A stretch of 40,918 nucleotides of DNA from Pseudomonas sp. GM49 (GCF_000282355.1 NZ_AKJL01000336.1:1-40918); one strand, 5' to 3'. Shown: positions 16,985-25,717, counted from the stretch's first letter. A program made the numbers and translations. Notes: generated by a model from the letters alone, not told the origin.

Positions 16985-17371
16985 TCAGCCCTTTGCACAC
17001 CCTTGTACCACATTGATCAACCTGCCTTTGTCGACCCAGGCATGTCTCTGGTAAACGGTGTAGGTGGTTTGGACGTTGCCGCGAGAGAGTTCGACAAGAC
17101 CTGCTGCCGTAATGGGGTCAGTACTGCCAATAAACAGATTGATTTTGCCGTTGCTCTCCTCGGTAAATATTTTAGTGCCACTCCCGAGTTCGCGCTTTAT
17201 GCAGGCCATGTACGTGTGAGTGTCTTTGACCGTAACGCCATAGGCATGATTGCGATCGAGTCTTATATCAAGATTATGTGAGCAACCAGCGAACAGCAGT
17301 GGAATGCAGACAAGTAAGGTTTTACCACTACTGGCGAGTGTTAGAAATTTGCCGGGTATCGTTGCTTTCAT
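16985..17371 (-). CDS. Small putative lipoprotein, unknown function
   Basis: A 128-residue protein with a basic N terminus, a hydrophobic stretch and the lipobox LLFAGC near residue 30, so it should be lipidated and sit in the outer or inner membrane facing the periplasm. The mature part has two further cysteines (ACIKRE and VVQGC) that could form a disulfide. The ATG at 17371 is preceded by AGGA. No domain is recognised. It stands alone between repeat copy A and a gene-poor stretch, so context gives no role. Confidence 0.6.
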   Translation of the reverse strand: MKATIPGKFLTLASSGKTLLVCIPLLFAGCSHNLDIRLDRNHAYGVTVKDTHTYMACIKRELGSGTKIFTEESNGKINLFIGSTDPITAAGLVELSRGNVQTTYTVYQRHAWVDKGRLINVVQGCAKG

Positions 17372-17799
17372 ACGTTCAAGTCCTGATCGTCACGCGCGGT
17401 GAACCCAGGCGGTACTGCATGGGCACTGCTCAAAGGGGTGAGTACAGTTATTAAGCAGCAAACAACAGACCAATCGTTGGCAATTGCAGGTGTATGGTCA
17501 GCCTGTACGGTGGGTGAAGCCAGCTATACAAGCGCCAATCCCGTAGGTGTTATTGATACGAGAACATTATTGTCGATCCCGCGTGAACCGTTCCAGACTG
17601 CACGGTTGCTGCTGTTTGCACATCCCATATATAAGGTGAGTCGACAAATTTGCTCTAACACCCAATGTAAGCACGTGCTCCCAAACAGAAACATGAACAT
17701 CCTTTTTAAACTCGTCCTTGAGCACTCATCAGCGAATCACTGAGAAACTCACCATAAAGCCACGGCAAGTCGAAATATCGGTAATTCCCTCCCCCCAGA
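17372..17799. other. Gene-poor stretch
   Basis: A plus-strand frame at 17399-17743 is open but starts with GTG, has no ribosome site and reads as low-quality protein. Nothing else is seen here apart from the approach to repeat copy C. Confidence 0.4.
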
Positions 17800-17889
17800 G
17801 CCGGGGCATATAGGTTTCTGTTTGGAAGCGACAGGTTCAGTTTCTAGGAGAGTAGTGCTGGCGTCTGCAAGAAAAGTCTTAAGCTGAAC
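17800..17889 (-). repeat. Dispersed repeat family, copy C
   Basis: On the minus strand it reads CAGCTTAAGACTTTTCTTGC, then AGACGCC, CTAGAAACTGAA, GTCGCTTCC and CTATATGCCCCGG. In frame this is VQLKTFLADASTTLLETEPV, close to copy A. It lies 130 bases downstream of rocA1 in the direction of its transcription. Confidence 0.7.
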
Positions 17890-18019
17890 GGAGTGATATG
17901 TGGATGAGGGCTTGTCTACCCACGGTAGATCCTTGCGCGCCACTGAGGCGCAGCGCTTTAGACTTGGCAGAGTGGCCAGAACACGAACGGCCTGGCACCC
18001 GTAAGGATTTCCGCCCGAT

Positions 18020-18649
18020 TCAGATTAACTTGTTGCGCCGGGCAAGGTCGGCAAGATCGACCACAGACTTGACCCCAAGCTTGTCAATCAAGCGGGCTTT
18101 ATAGCAGCTGACCGTCTTACTGCTGAGCATGAGGTTTTCAGCAATCGCCTTGTTACTCATACCTCTTGAAAGCTGCTGCAACACTGAAAGCTCGCGATCA
18201 GAGAGTAAGCCTATCATTTCCATTTCACCCACCAGCATGTCGCTTTTACGGGTAGAAACATTGACTTCGTCAGGGTAATAAATTTCGCCTTTCATCACCG
18301 ACTTGATGGCTTCGGAAACAGCGCCCAAGTCATCCGTCTTTGTCATAAACCCTGACGCTCCCGCCTTGATACAGCGTAGCGCGTAGTACTCCGATGCCAA
18401 CGAGGTAAGAATAATGATTCTCGCTGGCAGCGAGAGCCTTTTGATCCGGTCGATGACCGCAATTCCATCGAGTTTCGGCATCGTCACATCAAGGAGGACA
18501 AGATGCGGATTGTGCTTGCGAATAAGACTGATTGCTTCTACGCCATTTTCCGCCTCGGCCACCACTTCATGCCCCGCCTTAGTCAGCACTGTGCTCAACG
18601 CCAACCTAATAAGCGGATGGTCATCTACAACAAGAATCTTGTACGCCAC
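18020..18649 (-). CDS. rocA1: NarL/BvgA-type response regulator (RocA1-like)
   Basis: A 209-residue two-component regulator. The receiver domain (about 1-120) has the acidic pair at residues 9-10, phospho-acceptor Asp54 in LVLLDVTMP, and the Thr/Ser of IILTS. The C-terminal LuxR-type helix-turn-helix (about 145-205) has LLSDRELSVLQQLSRGMSNK and SKTVSCYKARLIDKLG. I prefer the GTG at 18649, with AAGG nine bases upstream, over a TTG three codons earlier. It is divergent from a BvgS-type kinase, with a REC-EAL protein nearby, the same three-part set as RocA1-RocS1-RocR (SadARS) of P. aeruginosa, which controls fimbriae and biofilm. The symbol rests on this match. Confidence 0.88.
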   Translation of the reverse strand: MAYKILVVDDHPLIRLALSTVLTKAGHEVVAEAENGVEAISLIRKHNPHLVLLDVTMPKLDGIAVIDRIKRLSLPARIIILTSLASEYYALRCIKAGASGFMTKTDDLGAVSEAIKSVMKGEIYYPDEVNVSTRKSDMLVGEMEMIGLLSDRELSVLQQLSRGMSNKAIAENLMLSSKTVSCYKARLIDKLGVKSVVDLADLARRNKLI

Positions 18650-18786
18650 GCGGCTCAACCTTGCTTTCTATAAGGTGTAGAGAGTGTATCATGACGGCAT
18701 TGAGACATCATCCGCTTTACCACGAGTCTTTATCAGCATCCAATACATGCAAGACTCTGGTAGCGCGCATCGGCAAGGACAAAAGC

Positions 18787-21700
18787 ATGAAGTACGTTTG
18801 GATACTAATTTTTTCCTGCGCCGTATTCAATTATGCATCAGCAAACAATGATCCCGTGATACTGAAAGTTATTGGCCGCGCGATTGTTGAACCTGAGTAC
18901 TTCTCGCTCAACAAGAGCGATACCCAGTGGTTAGAAAAAAAAGCAACATTACGCATCGGCATATCCGATCCTGACTATCCTCCCCTCGATATCACTACCC
19001 ATACAAAAGAATTCGAAGGCATTACCGCCGACTATTCGGCGCTACTTGGGCAACTCCTCAAGGTCCGGGTCGAAATATTCAGCTTTCCAGACCGTACCAC
19101 TTTGATTGAGGCCCTCAAGCGTCGCGACATTGACCTGATCGGATCGGCCAACGCCTATGAAGCGGTGGACCCGCAGCTTATGCTCTCGGCGCCCTACATG
19201 CTCGATCAACCAACAATCATCACGCGTGTTGAAGATGATGTCGCAACTGACGAGAGCCTGGCCGGCAAAAAAATTGCGATGCTTTACCATTACCTGCCTT
19301 TAGCAATCGTGCAGGGCTTTTATCCGCAAGCGCAGATCGTGCTCTACCCATCCATACTCAATGCCATCGGTGCGGTCGCGTTCGGCGATGCTGACGTTTA
19401 TCTGGGCGATACTGTTACTGCAAACTACCTGATTAATAAAAGTTACCTGAACACTGTTCAGATGACTGACTTCTCAAGGCTGGAAGCCAACAACTTCTCT
19501 TTTGCACTGCTGCGCTCAAACCCGCAACTCAAACGAGTGGTCGACCAGGCTCTTGAAGCCATCCCCTCCAGCGAACGCATCGCCATTGTCCAGCGCTGGC
19601 AAGCAGGCGGTGTCGGCATTTCGGGGCGCAACACGATCAAGTTCAGTGTCGACGAACAAGAATGGCTGACACGGCATGGTCAGTTGAAAGTCTTGTTCAA
19701 CGAAGACTACTTACCTTTCTCCTTCGTAGATGAAAACGGTCAGTCCAGGGGGTTGACGGTTGATGTACTGAAAAAGATCAGCCAGAGAACCGGCCTGCGT
19801 TTTGAAACAGGCCGCGGATCGTCGGTCAACCAAATGATTGCCGAGCTCAACGCCGGCACGTTCGATGTTGTCGCTTCGCTGACACAAAGCCCAGAGCGGG
19901 AAAAGCTGGTCAATTTCAGTCGCCCTTACCTGGCAACACCGTTGGTACTCGTGGCACACGCCAGATCTGACGCCCCTCATAACCTTGAAGACCTGGCAGG
20001 CAAGAAACTGGCAGTGGTCTATGGCAACGTCAACTTGTCGCTGCTTGAACGTGAACATCCGCAAGTACAACTGGTCCCAGCCAACAACCTGAATGAAGCA
20101 TTCGCCATGGTCGCTCAAGGAAAGGCGGATGCAACCCTCAGCTCATTGATCAGTGCGCGTTACATCATTGCCAGGACCTACCCGGACGCACTCAAGATAG
20201 CCTCGACCACGGGCACCAAAGCAGGCCAGGTCGCCTTCGCTGTCAGCAAAGATGCCCCCGAACTATTGTCGATACTCAATAAATCATTGCTGAGCATCTC
20301 ACCCGAGGAAATGGATGAGATCACCAATCGGTGGCGTCGCGCGGTTGTCGTCGAAGACAGCTACTGGACCAGACACCGTGAAATGATCATTCAAGGCCTG
20401 GTTGCAGCCGCACTGCTACTGCTGGGCATCTTCGTGTGGATCACCTCTTTGAAGCGCGAAGTGTCCAAGCGCAAACTCGCCGAGCGCACACTCAATGACA
20501 AGCTCGAGTTCGAGCGCGTGTTGCTCAACGGCACCCCGCACCCGATCTATGCCAGGGACTGCGATGCGCGCCTGTTACTGTGCAACAAAGCCTATATCGA
20601 TACCTTCAGTGTCAGCGACAGCGCGTCCCTCAAAGGCACGACCGTCGAACAAAGCCTGCTACTCGATCCAGCCCAGGCCGCTGAATACCATCAAAGCTAT
20701 TTTGAGGTGATGGCCTCTGGCGAGCCCAAATTCGAAGATCGCCAGCTCAGCCTTCCCTCCGGTGAGACACTCACGATTTATCACTGGATGCTGCCCTATC
20801 GTGCAAGTGATGGCGCCATCAAAGGGCTGATTGGTGGCTGGCTCGATGTGAGTGAACGCCAGGACTTGATCCAACAACTGCACGCTGCCAAGAATGACGC
20901 CGATAATGCCAGCCGGGCGAAAACGACCTTCCTTGCAACCATGAGCCACGAAATACGCACGCCTCTGAATGCGGTGATCGGGATGCTGGAAATGGCGTCA
21001 AAAACCGCCGAGCAAGGCCAATTTGACCGGGCAGCCATCGATGTCGCCTCGGAAGCCGCACAAGGGCTGCTCGATCTGATCGGCGACATACTTGATATCG
21101 CGCGCATTGAGACGGGGCAACTCAGCCTGACCCCCAGGCCGGCAAACCCGCGTGACCTGCTGAAGTCGATAGTGCGTATATTCGATGGCCCGGCAACACA
21201 GAAATCACTGCAGCTGGTCACCCATATCGAGCCCTCGGTCGACCAACTTGTACTCATCGACCCCATGGGCTTCAAGCAAGTGCTGGCCAACCTGCTGAGC
21301 AATGCAATCAAGTTCACCGCCCAAGGCTCGGTGAACCTTTCGGCAAGCGCGACCCATCACCCCACAGAACGAACCATGAGCCTGGAAGTAAAGGTCCAGG
21401 ACAGCGGCATTGGTATTTCGGTAGCCGACCAACAACGTCTGTTCAGGCCCTTCTCCCAGGTCAAGAGCGCTCAACAGCCTTCTGGCAACGGTTCGGGGCT
21501 TGGCTTGGTAATCAGCCGGACGTTGGTAGAAATGATGGGGGGTACACTCGAGCTGATCAGCCAGGAGCGCATGGGCACCCTGATCACGATCAGGATCGAC
21601 CTGCCGCTTCAGGACGCTCTGCATGCCGAAGCTTTAGTCCCGCAACAGCAGACACCTGAAGCACTTGATGCTGATTGCCAGCTGAACATCCTGATTGTCG

Positions 21701-22434
21701 ATGACTACATGGCCAATCGTATCCTGCTCACCCGACAACTGAGCTACCTGGGCCATCATGTCAGCGAAGCCTGCGATGGTGTCGAAGCACTAAAGCTATG
21801 GAACGAAGCCCCCTTCGACGTGATCATCACCGACTGCAACATGCCCAACATGGACGGGTATGAATTGGCACGCAACATACGTCAGCAAGAACAGCGAAGA
21901 AACGAACCAGGCTGCCTGTTGCTGGGCTTTACTGCCAACGCAGTACCTGAAGAACGGCAAAATTGCCTGGATGCCGGGATGGATGACTGCCTGTTCAAAC
22001 CCATCAGCCTGAGCACCCTGAGTAACCGATTGCTTTCACTCTGCGGCGAGCATACCGATGAGTTCAATGATGGCGAATTGTCAAGCGTTCAACTTCACGC
22101 TCACTTGATGCACTTGACTGCAGCAGATGAGACAGCGATGCATGCCCTCTGGTCGGAGTTGGAGCGCAGTACTGCGTACAACATGCTTGAACTGCAAAAG
22201 TTACTCGATCATCGTGACATCAAAGGACTAGCCAGGCTCGCCCATCAGATCAGGGGCAGCGCACTGATACTAAAGTATGAAGCGCTCAATATCAGTTGCA
22301 CCAATATGGAAATAGCCTGCCGAGACAACGTGGATGCTGAGGCGCTGCAGGTCGCGGGGGACGCAATCTCCAGTTGCATGCAAAGCCTGTCGATCTTGCT
22401 GCAAGAGGGTAAGTCGCCAACCACAAACCAATAG
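18787..22434 (+). CDS. rocS1: BvgS-type unorthodox hybrid sensor kinase (RocS1-like)
   Basis: A 1215-residue kinase. In order: signal peptide (1-21), two periplasmic solute-binding (SBP_bac_3/Venus flytrap) domains (about 45-275 and 295-520), one membrane helix (about 533-556), a PAS domain (about 580-690), HisKA with His721 in TMSHEIRTPLN, an HATPase domain (GSGLGLVISRTLVEMMGG), a receiver domain with Asp1016 in ITDCNMPNMDGYE, and an HPt domain with His1153 in LARLAHQIRGSA. The phosphorelay His-Asp-His-Asp is therefore complete. The ATG at 18787 has AAGGAC upstream and gives the signal peptide directly; 42 more upstream codons are open but would hide it. It is divergent from rocA1 and convergent with rocR. 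Confidence 0.93.
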   Translation: MKYVWILIFSCAVFNYASANNDPVILKVIGRAIVEPEYFSLNKSDTQWLEKKATLRIGISDPDYPPLDITTHTKEFEGITADYSALLGQLLKVRVEIFSFPDRTTLIEALKRRDIDLIGSANAYEAVDPQLMLSAPYMLDQPTIITRVEDDVATDESLAGKKIAMLYHYLPLAIVQGFYPQAQIVLYPSILNAIGAVAFGDADVYLGDTVTANYLINKSYLNTVQMTDFSRLEANNFSFALLRSNPQLKRVVDQALEAIPSSERIAIVQRWQAGGVGISGRNTIKFSVDEQEWLTRHGQLKVLFNEDYLPFSFVDENGQSRGLTVDVLKKISQRTGLRFETGRGSSVNQMIAELNAGTFDVVASLTQSPEREKLVNFSRPYLATPLVLVAHARSDAPHNLEDLAGKKLAVVYGNVNLSLLEREHPQVQLVPANNLNEAFAMVAQGKADATLSSLISARYIIARTYPDALKIASTTGTKAGQVAFAVSKDAPELLSILNKSLLSISPEEMDEITNRWRRAVVVEDSYWTRHREMIIQGLVAAALLLLGIFVWITSLKREVSKRKLAERTLNDKLEFERVLLNGTPHPIYARDCDARLLLCNKAYIDTFSVSDSASLKGTTVEQSLLLDPAQAAEYHQSYFEVMASGEPKFEDRQLSLPSGETLTIYHWMLPYRASDGAIKGLIGGWLDVSERQDLIQQLHAAKNDADNASRAKTTFLATMSHEIRTPLNAVIGMLEMASKTAEQGQFDRAAIDVASEAAQGLLDLIGDILDIARIETGQLSLTPRPANPRDLLKSIVRIFDGPATQKSLQLVTHIEPSVDQLVLIDPMGFKQVLANLLSNAIKFTAQGSVNLSASATHHPTERTMSLEVKVQDSGIGISVADQQRLFRPFSQVKSAQQPSGNGSGLGLVISRTLVEMMGGTLELISQERMGTLITIRIDLPLQDALHAEALVPQQQTPEALDADCQLNILIVDDYMANRILLTRQLSYLGHHVSEACDGVEALKLWNEAPFDVIITDCNMPNMDGYELARNIRQQEQRRNEPGCLLLGFTANAVPEERQNCLDAGMDDCLFKPISLSTLSNRLLSLCGEHTDEFNDGELSSVQLHAHLMHLTAADETAMHALWSELERSTAYNMLELQKLLDHRDIKGLARLAHQIRGSALILKYEALNISCTNMEIACRDNVDAEALQVAGDAISSCMQSLSILLQEGKSPTTNQ

Positions 22435-22675
22435 AAGCGGGCTTTCACCGTGAGGAGGTCCAGACAGCCTGCATATCGCCCGACTATGCAAAAAGCCCCC
22501 GCGCTTGATTGGAATTCAGTTGCTCACAGCGACCAGAAGTTACTTTGTTTATCACAATTAAAATCCTCTGAAACCTGCTGAGCCACGGAATAGTTGAGGA
22601 ACTAGATAATCCCAAGCGAGGAAAATTACATACTCAGTTTCCAAGCACGCGGTGCCTGTGTCTGCAAGAAAAACC
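22435..22675. other. Convergent gap between rocS1 and rocR with terminator-like ends
   Basis: On the minus strand GCGGGGGCTTTTTG (around 22493-22506), downstream of rocR, resembles the terminator tail of repeat copy B. On the plus strand GCGGGCTTTCACC follows the rocS1 stop. Together AGCGGGCTTT and AAAGCCCCCGC form a loose inverted repeat that may terminate both genes. Confidence 0.4.
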
Positions 22676-22686
22676 TTAACCTGCAC
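22626..22686 (-). repeat. Dispersed repeat family, copy D (overlaps rocR stop)
   Basis: On the minus strand it reads GTGCAGGTTAAGGTTTTTCT, then TGCAGACACAGG, TGCTTGGAAACTGAG. In the repeat's own frame this is VQVKVFLADTGTACLETEYV. The similarity fades after GTATGTA. Its first bases are also the last codons and TAA stop of rocR, read in a different frame. Confidence 0.65.
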
Positions 22687-23968
22687 GAAGGGCGTTTAGA
22701 CTGGTCTTTGAGGCACTACGCGCTTTCACTGCCCTAACTATGCCGCCGAACCTGGTGCGCTCCTCAATCCAACACAACAGGTCGACCTCACTCATCGGTC
22801 GCGAAATGAAATACCCCTGTATGGTCGGCTCTCCCAATGCCTGCAAGGCTCGATAGTCACGCGCTGTTTCCACACCTTCGACCACCACGTTCAAGGCCAT
22901 TTTTTGCGCCATGATCAGAGCGCCGGCGACCACAGAGGACTTACGTCCATCGTCGCCAATGCCACGCACGAACTCCGCAGGAATTTTCAACTCGGAAAAT
23001 GGTAGTTGCAGCAAACGCTGAATGTTCGACGCGCCGGTTCCAAAGTCATCAATCGACAGATGGCAGCCCTGCATGCGCAAGCGCAATAAACCTTCCAGGT
23101 GTGCCGTCTTGGCCTGCAACAACGGGCTTTCTACAATCTCCAACGTGAGCACGTTGGCTGGTAGCCCGAAGCGCACCAAAAGTGCCAATATCTGTCGAGC
23201 AAAATCATCCCGCTCGATCATCGAAGGCGGGATATTGACCGAGACAGGCAGGCACTCACCACGCTCACGCAGCACTCGCGAGGTCAACGTCAATGCCAAG
23301 TCCAACATCCGCCAGGTTAACGGCTCAATCAGTCCGGCACTATCCACAGCGTCCAAGAATTGACCGGGTGACATCAACCCATGGATAGGATGTTGCCAAC
23401 GGACTAACGCTTCGACACCTGCCAATTGACCCTCAAAACTTACTTTGGGCTGGTAATAGGCGACCCATTGCGCAAACGTACCCGCGTCACCGATGCGTTG
23501 ACCGGGAGCAAGTTGATGTAACTCCTCCAATGAAAACTGCTGTGAAGCCTGCTTCAGCGGCACTGATTGAACGCCGCGCGCAACCAGATCCTGATAAGTT
23601 TCCAGCAACTGACACAACGCATCGGGCGACATGGGTTTGCGCAAGCTGCCAAGCAATAGAATGCCCTGTGATCGGGCGAAATGGGCCGCACCGTCAAGTA
23701 TGCTTTGGTCAGTGCCACTAAGGATGATTAGTGCCCGAGCCAAGCGGTATTTGGCCAAAAAACGTATCATGTCGAGGCCATCCGGGCCGTCCATCTGCAA
23801 GTCGCAAATGGCGATATCGACACCCCCTCGATTAGCCAGTGCTTGCTGGGCGACTTCCACGCTGTCCGCCGTCAGCACATTGAAGACCTGAATGGCATTT
23901 AGCATTTTATGCAAGACCATTAACTCAAAAGAGTTATCTTCCAGAACCAGCACATTCAGTAAGCGCAA
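22676..23968 (-). CDS. rocR: REC-EAL response regulator (RocR-like), c-di-GMP phosphodiesterase fold
   Basis: A 430-residue protein with an N-terminal receiver (phospho-acceptor Asp56 in ICDLQMDGPDG) and a C-terminal EAL domain from about residue 155. The EAL residues read E186-A-L, N245, E277 and E280 (LEIVES), D307-D308 (DDFGTG), K328, E364 and E367 (VVEGVE), and Q384 (QGY). The position two after K328, an Asp in RocR of P. aeruginosa (IKLD), is Pro330 here. Activity may therefore be reduced or lost. The start is TTG 23968 with AGAGGTG upstream. In the Roc system RocR opposes RocA1, both being phosphorylated by RocS1. The last residues run into repeat copy D. Confidence 0.88.
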   Translation of the reverse strand: MRLLNVLVLEDNSFELMVLHKMLNAIQVFNVLTADSVEVAQQALANRGGVDIAICDLQMDGPDGLDMIRFLAKYRLARALIILSGTDQSILDGAAHFARSQGILLLGSLRKPMSPDALCQLLETYQDLVARGVQSVPLKQASQQFSLEELHQLAPGQRIGDAGTFAQWVAYYQPKVSFEGQLAGVEALVRWQHPIHGLMSPGQFLDAVDSAGLIEPLTWRMLDLALTLTSRVLRERGECLPVSVNIPPSMIERDDFARQILALLVRFGLPANVLTLEIVESPLLQAKTAHLEGLLRLRMQGCHLSIDDFGTGASNIQRLLQLPFSELKIPAEFVRGIGDDGRKSSVVAGALIMAQKMALNVVVEGVETARDYRALQALGEPTIQGYFISRPMSEVDLLCWIEERTRFGGIVRAVKARSASKTSLNALRAG

Positions 23969-24214
23969 CGCAACACCTCTATAATTTAAGTAACTTTATC
24001 CATGGCTAACTTATCCACACAACGAAAGTCACCCACATTTGGGAAAGACGCCGCAGCTTAAACTTTCTCACCAGATCCAGTTAAGCATTAAATATAGGCA
24101 AGCTTAGACCGCCCGCATCTACAAGAATGCGATTCTACTCACTCGGACTGCCTGGAGATGCAAGAAATTTCTTGAGCTCAAGCAACCTCATCTTCATGGA
24201 GAATTTGCTCAAGG
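23969..24214. promoter_or_regulatory. rocR upstream region with two overlapping palindromes
   Basis: CAAGAAATTTCTTG (24161-24174) is a perfect 14-base palindrome, and CTTGAGCTCAAG (24171-24182) is a perfect 12-base palindrome sharing four bases with it. Both resemble regulator operators more than terminators, since no T-run follows. The region is low in GC and has no gene. Confidence 0.4.
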
Positions 24215-24320
24215 GTGCAACTTAAGAATTTTCTTGCAGACATTAAAACCACTCTCTTGGAAACTGACCGGGTTGCTCCACATCTGGTACTTTTATGCCC
24301 CCGATCCAGGGGGCTTTTTT
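24215..24320 (+). repeat. Dispersed repeat family, copy B, ending in an intrinsic terminator
   Basis: Starts GTGCAACTTAAG with TTTTCTTGCAGAC, like copy A. In frame it gives VQLKNFLADIKTTLLETDRV. It ends in GCCCCC-GATCCA-GGGGGC followed by six T (24297-24320), a good rho-independent terminator on the plus strand. Confidence 0.75.
24297..24320 (+). terminator. Rho-independent terminator at the end of repeat copy B
   Basis: A six-pair all-GC stem (GCCCCC/GGGGGC), six-base loop and TTTTTT. No intact plus-strand gene lies directly upstream, so it is probably carried by the repeat. Confidence 0.8.
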
Positions 24321-24512
24321 AGCTTTTACTGAAAGCTTTTCGTTGATGTGGCAAGTACCACAACTCTCGCAACAGTCCTGTTTTCGAGCACCTTCACACT
24401 GTAGCCGATCAGCAGAAACGATTTCGTTGCAATGCGAAAATCGCAGACTCCACTTTGAATCCGGGGACGATGGTTGGCGGAGTGGGAGCTGGAACCAGTC
24501 AGCAAACAACCC

Positions 24513-24719
24513 GGCTCACATGCCTATAAACAAGCGACGGTCGAGCGCCCGGACATTCCGAACATCTTGAATCGGGAGTTTGAGGTACAGGTACCCAATC
24601 AGGTCTGGTGTGGCGACATCACCTACATCCCTTGTATCGGGCGCCGCCTCCCCCCCACTCTCCACCATGTTTGCGACATTACTTTTCGTACAGAACGTAG
24701 TCCAGTCGGACGAAGATAG
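24513..24719 (+). pseudogene. IS3-family transposase (OrfB) fragment
   Basis: About 65 codons, reading KQATVERPDIPNILNREFEV and PNQVWCGDITYI, match the start of the DDE core of IS3-family OrfB transposases (the VWxGDITYI motif with its first catalytic Asp). After this the sequence loses similarity. Both ends, the other catalytic residues and OrfA are missing. A further short open stretch at about 24760-24837 (EREIVFYLKRSRLTVAQAAR, then a stop) may be another mobile-element scrap. Confidence 0.8.
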
Positions 24720-24896
24720 AGTCAGCCGACCGTTTGTATTTTGAACCCGCGCACAACTAAACCTTTGATCAGGTTGAGCGGGAGATCGTGTTCTATCTGA
24801 AGCGTTCTCGTCTGACCGTTGCCCAGGCGGCGCGTTAGCGTGCACTCCTCGATGCCGTCATTTCACGATACGAATAGTTATACGGGAGACATTGAA

Positions 24897-25688
24897 ATGC
24901 TAATGCGAAACAAAGTTGTCGTGGTATCGGGCGTCGGTCCGGGACTTGGGGTCAAACTTGCGATCCATGCCGCACGCGAAGGCGCACATGCAGTTGTCCT
25001 CGCCACACGTACCGCATCGAAACTGGATGAGGCAGAACGCCGGATTCTGGACCTGGCCACCGACTGCCAAGTGCTCAAGGTGGTGACCGACATTACCGAC
25101 AAGGCGCAGTGCAAGTACCTGGCGGACCAGACAATCGAGCGCTTCGGCCGAATCGACGCCTTGGTGAACAGCGCTTTTGTGCATGGCAACTTCCCCGAGC
25201 AGGTCGAGGGGGCCGATCTGGATATCTGGCGTGAGGTCTTCAACACCAACGTGCTCGGCACGATGAACCTGACACAGGAAGTCGTGCCACATATGAAAAA
25301 GCAGGGCAACGGCGCGATTGTCATGATCAACACCCAGGCCACCCGCAAACCCTTTCCTGGCGAATCCGGCTATGCGGCGTCCAAAGGCGCCCTCGCGGTG
25401 GCCGTCAAGTATCTAGCCAAGGAACTCGGACAGTATGGTATCCGCGCCAACAGTATCTACATGGGTTGGATGTGGGGTGCGCCGGTCCAAGGCTATGTCC
25501 AGCATGCAGCTGCCGAACTCAACGTGCCGCAAGTGCAAATCATAGAGCCGATCGCTGCCAATATCGCACTCGGACGCATGCCGACCGACGACGACTGCGC
25601 CAAGGCTGCGTTGTTCCTGGTATCCGATTACGCCAACGCAATTACCGGTGCGGCACTCGACGCCAATGGCGGCGACTTCATGCCCTGA
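24897..25688 (+). CDS. Short-chain dehydrogenase/reductase (SDR), atypical active site
   Basis: A 263-residue classical-length SDR. The cofactor turn is SGVGPGLG (11-18) and the catalytic pair is Tyr159/Lys163 in YAASK. The usual catalytic Ser, 13 residues before Tyr, is Thr146 (INTQATR), and the NNAG motif is NSAF, so it belongs to a divergent subfamily. The ATG at 24897 has GGGAGA upstream; the open frame starts earlier without a site. It is followed after a 9-base tandem repeat by a flavoprotein gene on the same strand, so the two may act on one substrate. NAD(P)-linked oxidation or reduction of an alcohol/ketone is expected; the substrate is unknown. Confidence 0.88.
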   Translation: MLMRNKVVVVSGVGPGLGVKLAIHAAREGAHAVVLATRTASKLDEAERRILDLATDCQVLKVVTDITDKAQCKYLADQTIERFGRIDALVNSAFVHGNFPEQVEGADLDIWREVFNTNVLGTMNLTQEVVPHMKKQGNGAIVMINTQATRKPFPGESGYAASKGALAVAVKYLAKELGQYGIRANSIYMGWMWGAPVQGYVQHAAAELNVPQVQIIEPIAANIALGRMPTDDDCAKAALFLVSDYANAITGAALDANGGDFMP

Positions 25689-25717
25689 GCGCCCTGAGCG
25701 CCCTGAGCGCCCTGAGC
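25682..25717 (+). repeat. Nine-base tandem repeat across the SDR stop codon
   Basis: GCCCTGAGC is repeated four times without change. The first unit contains the stop codon TGA of the SDR gene. The last unit runs into CTGAGCCA-GACTT-TGGCTCAG, an inverted repeat ending near 25733 that could fold as a hairpin between the two genes. Confidence 0.85.

Noticed and set aside
17399..17743. 114-codon plus-strand frame
   Set aside because: GTG start, no ribosome site, no domain, and it lies in degraded DNA.
24011..24019. TTATCCACA, a perfect DnaA-box word
   Set aside because: It is a single copy with no dnaA/dnaN genes or further boxes; not evidence of an origin.
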